Shown here: positions 58,772 to 64,000 of the stretch, in pieces
How positions within the stretch are numbered: the stretch's first letter is position 1
Layout of the letters: each line of letters starts with the position of its first letter
Assembly (NCBI GenBank): GCA_015680685.1
Contig: MNCI01020757.1
Location: 16,659-80,658 of the forward strand
Source: Gnetum montanum
Taxonomy: Eukaryota > Streptophyta > Gnetopsida > Gnetales > Gnetaceae
Length of the DNA: 64,000 bases
Direction of reading: 5' to 3'
Translations under genes and position numbers: made by a program
Notes under the pieces: generated by a model
Told to the model about the DNA's origin: nothing
What the model saw: only the letters and a program-made list of their open reading frames with translations
Databases searched by the model: none

Positions 58772-59102
58772 GAGTTAGGAAAGCTGAAAAAATTTTGGGT
58801 TAGGAAAGCTGAAAAAATTTTTGGGTTAGAAAAGCTGAAAAAAATTTTGGGTTAGGAAAGCTGAAAAAATTTTGGATTAGGAAAGCTGAAAAAAATTTTG
58901 GATTAGGAAAGCTAAAAAAATTTTGGGTTAGGAAAGTTGAAAAAATTTTTGGGTTAGGAAAGCTGAAAAAATTTTGGGTTAGGAAAGCTGAAAAAAATTT
59001 TGGGTTAGGAAAGCTGAAAAAATTTTCGGTTAGGAAAGCTGAAAAAATTTTTGGGTTAGGAAAGCTGAAAAAATTTTGGATTAGGAAAGCTGAAAAAATT
59101 TT
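58772..59102 (+). repeat. Minisatellite, 13 units of 25-26 bp
   Basis: Units read GGGTTAGGAAAGCTGAAAAA followed by AATTTT or AATTTTT. Alternation of 25 and 26 bp keeps a minus-strand frame open (59282-58800) with a 17-residue repeat around NFFSFPNPK and FSAFLTQ. It lies just downstream, in the Penelope-like element's orientation, of its RT ORF and the ribozyme-like motif. Confidence 0.92.
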
Positions 59103-59258
59103 ATGGGATCTTGTGCGGCTAGTGAAAGAACAGATTAAGGAAAATAGAAATAGAAATTGAGATAGAATAGAGAAGTTAAGGAAAATTTGAGAAAGTAGAG
59201 AAAATAGAGAAAATAGAGGGCTCTGAAAAAACACATGTACAGACTTAAGCTTAGAACA

Positions 59259-59326
59259 TAAAACATTTTCGAGGGATTTCACCCCTCATCAGCATATTTC
59301 TTTGCAAAAATGAGTACAATGTTTTA
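59259..59326 (-). ncRNA. Hammerhead-ribozyme-like fold (candidate, type III topology)
   Basis: On the minus strand the order is TAAAACATT (59326-59318), a hairpin arm, CTGATGA (59292-59286), GGGG-loop-CCTC, GAAA (59270-59267), and ATGTTTTA. Stem III is a perfect 9-bp pairing (59259-59267 with 59318-59326). Stem II is GGGG/CCTC. Stem I contains ATTTTT-GCAA-AGAAAT closed by a GCAA tetraloop. The conserved CUGAUGA and GAAA cores are intact. The base at the cleavage position is G, which does not support cleavage in known hammerheads, so this copy may be inactive. Hammerheads are known from Penelope-like elements, usually type I, and from plant retrozymes, type III. Confidence 0.5.
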
Positions 59327-59379
59327 GAGCCTAAGTGTGCTCTTTAAATAAAAACTCATCTTTAACCGAATTAAATCAA

Positions 59380-61345
59380 AATGGATGGATTTTTTGAAAA
59401 ATTAAATCGGCCCCACTCGTACAGGCCGAGTGGGGGTGGGTTGGAGCACTTGAACTTGTTTCTAACTAGTAGAGATTGAAGCTTCTTTGGATTTCTCCAG
59501 CATGAGATGACTTCTGGAATGGCATTCTAAAGTGTCAGATCTTTTTGGGGAAGCCGACAGAGTATAGGGTTTAGGAGTGCCCTCACGTTTAAGGATTTAG
59601 TTGAAGGACTGAAATCCATTTTGAAAATAAGAGGGGTCTGTTTCCTACGAACGCCATGACTTTGATGAAGTCTATCCAGAAGGGATCTCCGTGAAGCAGC
59701 AGGAACAAGATTGAAGCATTTGAAGAGAAGCCGGGAAGGATATTCGCGTGCCCGAAGCCGAAGAAAAAGTCGCCGTCGAATCTGTTGAAGGTCGCCGAGA
59801 CAAGATTCCCTAAGGAGGTACCTTTTGAGCTCTACAATAATAAAAGCTTTCTTCTGATGGGGAGGATGCCAAGAGGAGAAAGGGATGTACTGGTAAGTGT
59901 TCAAAGGTTTCTGATAACACTTGGTGGACAGAAAACCAGTGTTGGAAAAATGAGAACCTTTGAAAAAAGTGACATCCAGAATGTTTATTGCAAAGTTAGA
60001 AATGGTGGGGGTAATGTTTATAATGGGATAAGCATTGCCGTATCTATTAAGCAAGGTACGAAGGGAATCTTCTGAGCCTGCCCAAATGCCAAATGCATCA
60101 TTGATAAACCTTTTGAAATAGAGAAGGTCATCGACCAAAGGAGTGATGAGAACTTGTTTTTCAAGGTGGCACAGAAAAAAGCATGTGTAAACAATAGCGA
60201 AATTGCTACCCATGGCAGTGCCCTTGATTTGTTTGTAAACAACCTCGTTGAATTCGAGGTAGTGTTCTCGAAGCACTAATGTTGAAAGTTCCATGATGGT
60301 GTTGCTGTAGCGAGCCTGCAATGGTGTAGGATTTGCAGCGAAATAGTCATCAACCATACATTTGAGAGCCAAAAGTCCTTGATCCGTGGATATGCATGAA
60401 TATAGTGATTCTACATCGAATGTGAACAGAAAAACATTACGAGGTAGGGATCTAGCATGAAGGTCTCGGATCAGGGCGGAGGAATCTTTGAGATGGTTTG
60501 ATTGATGACACAGTATTGGGAACAACAAATGATGGAGGAGGCGGGAGACAGGTTCCAATATGTAGCCCTTGTAAGAACAAATAGGACGTCCAACCATGAT
60601 CGATTTGTGGATTTTAGGGATGATGTAGAACGTACAAGGTTTGCGAGCCTTGTTTTGTAACAAAGCATCTCTAAAATCAGAAAGAATTTCTGAAAAACGA
60701 TCAACAGTGACAAATAACTTGAGGCGAAGAATTTCCCATGGAACTGAATCTACACGTTCGTAGATGTTCAAATCGGTGAGTTGTCGAGTTGCTTCCTTCA
60801 AGTACCAACTGGAGTCCAGGACACAAACACCCAAATTTTTATCTGCAGGCCAAATAACGATATTTCTATCGTTTTGGAGACGTCAGAGAGCACCAATGAG
60901 ATGTCTCGGAAGAGGGGGACGAGTGCAGAAATTTATGGGTGTGAGGACATTTTGGAGTGTATCTAGGCAATTGCGAATGCTTTGCTCTAGTACCATGTTC
61001 TCGGAAGGGGGACTCCATTTTTTGGTTGGCTGAAGTTTAATTTTTGCCAAATGAAGGGCAACCAAGAATTCAGAAGATGGAAAATTATCTTCTGAACAAT
61101 TTTTAAAGAAGTCACGCAAACGCAGGCGACGGGCGAATGCGGCAAATTCTTTAAAAATGGCCGATTTATCCATGGGAGGTGGGCGGGGGATGAATTTTAA
61201 ACCATAACCCAAAACCTTTGTTTTGTTCGTGGAGAGGCTTCGAGATGAGAAATTATGGACCGCGAAATTCGTTATTCTGTTTTCGATGTCGCGTACTGTC
61301 TTTCGCGCGAAATGTAACCGAGCGTAAGCTTTTTGATCCAGCGCC
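59380..61345 (-). pseudogene. Penelope-like element reverse transcriptase ORF
   Basis: The minus strand is nearly continuous. ALDQKAYARLHFARKTV and GYGLKFIPRPPP (61330-61190) lead into NIVIWPADKNLGVCVLDSSW (60860-60800), FYIIPKIHKSIMVGRP, FLFTFDVESLYSCIS, KQIKGTAMGSNFAIVYTCFF, and RFINDAFGIWAG in place of the usual YIDD box (first Asp to Asn). DVTFFKG and YIPFSSWHPPHQKKAFI follow, then the thumb. These are Penelope-like RT hallmarks. The 435-codon frame 60834-59527 is followed in frame by IPEVISCWRNPKKLQSLLVR after one TAG, and preceded by one TGA near 60881 and one TAG near 61350. No GIY-YIG endonuclease follows. Confidence 0.9.
59411..59435. other. Perfect 9-bp hairpin near the 3' end of the Penelope-like RT ORF
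   Basis: CCCCACTCG, a 7-nt loop, and CGAGTGGGG. It lies within the last codons of the RT ORF (NPPPLGLYEWGRF on the minus strand), so it may simply reflect coding sequence. Confidence 0.6.
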
Positions 61346-61565
61346 GATAACTAGAAGGTAGAACGAGAGCGCGGGGTTGGTTTTTGGGCTGCGAGAGAAA
61401 AACTCAAAGGGAGGAAGGTTCAAGCGGTTGCACAGATTGTACAGTGGGATGAGTTGAAGGGGGGTTGCTTAGGATGAACATTAAAACAAATGTCCCAAAT
61501 GCAACAGGTGTGGAGATCTTGTTTAAAATCAGAGATGAAATGTTTAAGGTTAGAAGCACCCGAGG

Positions 61566-61637
61566 AGTGGAAGGGGGGGTGGAAGGGGGGGTGTGTGTGG
61601 AAGGGGGGGTGTGGGGGGTGGTGGAAGGGGGGGGCCC
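61566..61637 (+). repeat. G-rich GGAAGGGGGGGTG repeats, quadruplex-prone
   Basis: Six or more runs of 5-8 G separated by 2-8 bases lie on the plus strand, which is C-rich on the coding strand of the Penelope-like element. They encode only Thr/Pro repeats in minus frames. They sit in the gap between the upstream ORF and the RT ORF. Confidence 0.8.
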
Positions 61638-61661
61638 AGCCCTTATCAAATGGGTTGGGCC

Positions 61662-64000
61662 TTATGGGTTTATAGACCTGAAGGGGAATACAAGGGCATT
61701 AGTCTCCATAGGGTCGAAGTTACTAGTACCCATTGAATTAGAGTCCCTAGTAACAAAACCAATGCCAGGTGCAGTATACCCATCGGATCCACAACTATTG
61801 TTGATTGCATCATTTAGTCCTCGGTTTAAGGAAGAAAAAGCAGAACCACCATTGAAGGAGGAGAGGGCTTCCCCATTGTTGCTGGTGGAGCAGACTTGTC
61901 CGTCGATGCTAGAGTCAGCCAAGGTGGCGGCGGCGACGGTGGTGGTCGTGAGGCCAGTGAACGGGTGGGGTGCAGCAAACGTAGGCGTAGAAGCAGGGAA
62001 CGCGGGCGCAGAAGCAGGGAAGAAATGCAAAGTAGACGTTTCTACAGGCGTGGCGGGGTTTGAGGCAGCGACAGGGATTAAGGCGACGACGGGTTTAGAG
62101 GCAGCCGCGGGGTTGGAGGCAACCGTGGGGTTGGAGGCAGTGGCACGGTTGGAGGAACACGAAGTGGGAGCAGAGAAAGAGAATCCTATGTGTGAAACAG
62201 GGTTTTCTGTTCGCGAAACAGGGGTTTCAGCGGTAAAAACAGGTGTTACAACAGGGGTTTCTTCCAAAACAGCAGCAGAAAGACCAGAGCGTGGGACTGT
62301 GCGTGTGGCAGTGGCAGCGGCGGTGGCGATGGCAGCAGCAGGCGACGGAGACTGTACAAGGTGTGAGCGATGTGCAGGTTGCGGGCAACGGTGGGAGGAG
62401 CGAGTAGCACCAAATCGTGGTTTTTGGGCAAATCTAAAACGCGCGAGATCTGCAGGGCCTGGAAAACGCACGGATCTAGAATGGGAGAAGTCCATGGAGC
62501 CAAAAACAGATCTGGATCTATGGTCAGTGGATCTGCGACCACGGCCAGTAGATCTGGAGAAACGGCTGGCAGATCTAGAACCACAATCTGCAGATCTAAG
62601 ATCTGTAGATCTGTTTGAGCCACGGCCGTGATTGTGGCCGCGACCTCGACTGCGGCCGCGACTGGCGGGGATGTCGCGACTGCGTCCGCGGTTGGAGGAG
62701 ATGTCGTGCTTGAAGGAGCTGCTGCCCGAGGAGAAGCCATTACAGTGAGCGTTGTTCCGAGAATGCCAGAAACTGGGTGTAGATCGCGGCCTCTGGAATT
62801 TCCTGAAAACCTTGGACGAAAACCATCAGAGCCAAAAACAAAACCGGAACCTTGAGCAAAAAAAGAACCGTGAAAACGAGATCCGTCTCCCAGAATGCCT
62901 GGAGTACCAGGGCCACCAACGCAGTGATCAGAAAAACCAAACTGATCGTTGTTTGAACATGGAAAACCAACGGATGCAGAACCTACAAAACCAGGGACTG
63001 CAAACGAGGTGGAAGTGTTTGAGGGGTTAGGGGTGGGAAGAACAGGGGATTTGCCACGATCTAGAATTTTTTGTTGATTTTGTTGGTTTTGTCTGGACAT
63101 TGGTTGTTGATGAGGTTGTCGTCGTTGTGGTTGCTGTTGTTGCCGTCGTTGTTGTTGCTACTATTGTTGTTGTTGCTTTTGTTGTTGTTGTTGTTGTTGA
63201 TTTTGCTGCTGAAGGTTTTGACGTTGCTATTTTTGCTGTTGTGGATTAATTTTCTTAGATTTTTTGGAATGGGGTTGTTGTTGTTGCTATTGTTGCTGCT
63301 GCTGAAAATTTGCATTTTTCTGAAACGAAACATTCCTGGGAATTGCACCGCAATCTTTGACTCGTTGCCCAAATTTTGCAAAAGTGGCGTCATGTTCTTG
63401 CCGAATAGTTTCTCTGCAAATCTCTTTGACAGTTGGAAGGGGATCCAATCTGTCAGCTTCGATTTCTGCAGCAGAAGCAGCAGATTTTTGAACTTCAATC
63501 GTTTTTCGTTTTTCCTCCTTCTGAATATCAAAATGAGTTCGTTCATTCAGGAAGGCTTCTTCCAATTTCTTGGTGCAACGTTGGATGAGTGCACTCTGAT
63601 AAGCAGGCAGTTGTTGAATGGTTGAAATGCATTCAACAAGCTTCTGAACAGCATCATGAGGGAATGCTTCCATTCTCTGACGATTTGTGTCAACAGAAAC
63701 TATTTCTACTTTAAGGTAGGCTTCTTAGAGCTTGAAATTGTGTTCGCTCTACAACAAAGAGAAATCTTGTTGAAGAAGAGCATCTCCTTCAGCAGTGGAA
63801 GCCTTGAGTCTGGGGGCTGAGAGACGTAAACTATGGATGAGAAGTCTCTCTTGGTTGAGCTCTTGAATTTGAGTCTTAGTTCGCTCTATACGATACATGG
63901 CCGCAATGAGTTTTTGGAAACCTTTTGCAGCCGAAAGGATCATCTCTTCAAGGATTGAAGGGATAGATGGACCTTCGGTGGATTGAAGATCATGGAGTTG
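61662..64000 (-). pseudogene. Upstream ORF (ORF1) of the Penelope-like element, 5' end outside the window
   Basis: One minus-strand frame runs from the window edge (QLHDLQSTEGPSIPSILEE) through MILSAAKGFQKLIAAMYRIE (63943), KLVECISTIQQLPAYQSALI and KKLEEAFLNERTHFDIQKEE (63640-63530) to a Gln-rich tract (63310-63100) and a Gly/Phe-rich part (GFGFSD-like words, 63000-62770), with about six stops. A frameshift near 62750 moves it into an Arg/Ser-rich part (SRSASRFSRSTGRGRRSTDH, 62560-62500) and then a Ser/Thr/Pro/Ala-rich tail ending at 61662. The helical start, low-complexity middle and basic RS tail suggest an RNA-binding, gag-like protein. Homology to known Penelope ORFs could not be tested. 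Confidence 0.55.
63100..63300. repeat. Trinucleotide CAA/CAG (TTG/CTG) tract
   Basis: TTGTTG, CTGTTG and CGTTGT runs encode poly-Gln on the minus strand, within the upstream ORF. The plus frame would be poly-Leu. Confidence 0.85.

Noticed and set aside
59280-59380. GIY-YIG endonuclease downstream of the Penelope-like RT
   Set aside because: I read all three minus-strand frames from the RT end to the minisatellite and found no GIY, YIG or CCHH-like motif.
59785-60075. Plus-strand 96-codon frame
   Set aside because: Antisense shadow of the Penelope-like RT.
61465-62631. A 388-codon plus-strand frame rich in Val, Ala, Gly and Glu
   Set aside because: It lies opposite the upstream ORF of the Penelope-like element, whose minus-strand frames continue from the window edge and have a sensible domain order. 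The plus frame looks like the antisense of GC-rich Arg/Ser and Ala/Pro repeats.
63071-63625. A 184-codon plus-strand frame with a poly-Leu N-terminus resembling a signal or membrane segment
   Set aside because: The Leu run is the reverse strand of the poly-Gln (CAA/CAG) tract of the minus-strand ORF; the hydrophobicity is an artefact.

Overview
The window looks like repeat-rich, AT-rich nuclear DNA of a seed plant, most likely a gymnosperm and plausibly a conifer. This rests on layered, heavily decayed Ty3/gypsy LTR retrotransposons and on a Penelope-like reverse transcriptase, a class known from conifers but rare in flowering plants. The organism call is inference. I see no intact host gene. 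Nearly every reading frame is a relic broken by stops and frameshifts. Four single N bases (28099, 43754, 45761, 56182) look like scaffold joins, and some repeat structure around them may be assembly artefact.

Layout. 1-5066: two LTR remnants (1-185, 4850-5066) around 4.7 kb with no recognisable gene. 5930-10571: element A1, a minus-strand Ty3/gypsy relic (integrase, RNase H, RT, protease, gag, primer-binding site, LTR) abutting a PIF1-like helicase fragment. 10572-28655: element B, a large plus-strand Tat-like Ty3/gypsy element (LTR, gag, protease, 6-kb insert, RT, two RNase H domains, integrase, tandem-repeat 3' region, polypurine tract, truncated 3' LTR). The insert between protease and RT holds a multi-exon antisense gene (17178-22020, minus) with its own TATA box, eight recognisable exon blocks and a stop codon. 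28656-31471: A2, a second copy of the A1 LTR-gag-protease segment and of the same helicase fragment.

32870-34560: a decayed minus-strand ORF. 34598-40840: element C, a plus-strand chromovirus-like element with a 2.76-kb LTR, truncated in integrase. 40850-55138: element D, a minus-strand element with gag, protease and a third ORF but no RT. It is split inside its protease by element E (47165-53400, plus), a member of the same family with both LTRs, a tRNA-Asp-type primer site, a polypurine tract and a decayed target-site duplication. Part of the D third-ORF region is duplicated in tandem. 55139-55735: an RT fragment fused to the D gag.

56940-57513: an intronless pseudogene copy of the ribosome-biogenesis factor NOP16 (minus). 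57607-58769: unidentified minus-strand coding remnants. 58772-59102: a 25-26 bp minisatellite. 59259-59326: a hammerhead-ribozyme-like fold on the minus strand. 59380-64000: a minus-strand Penelope-like element with an RT ORF lacking a visible GIY-YIG endonuclease, preceded by a long upstream ORF (helical, then glutamine-rich, then Gly/Phe-rich, then Arg/Ser-rich) that runs off the window.

The signals most worth following are the spliced antisense gene inside the Tat-like element, the Penelope-like element with its upstream ORF and ribozyme-like motif, and the RT-less gag-protease-ORF3 family.
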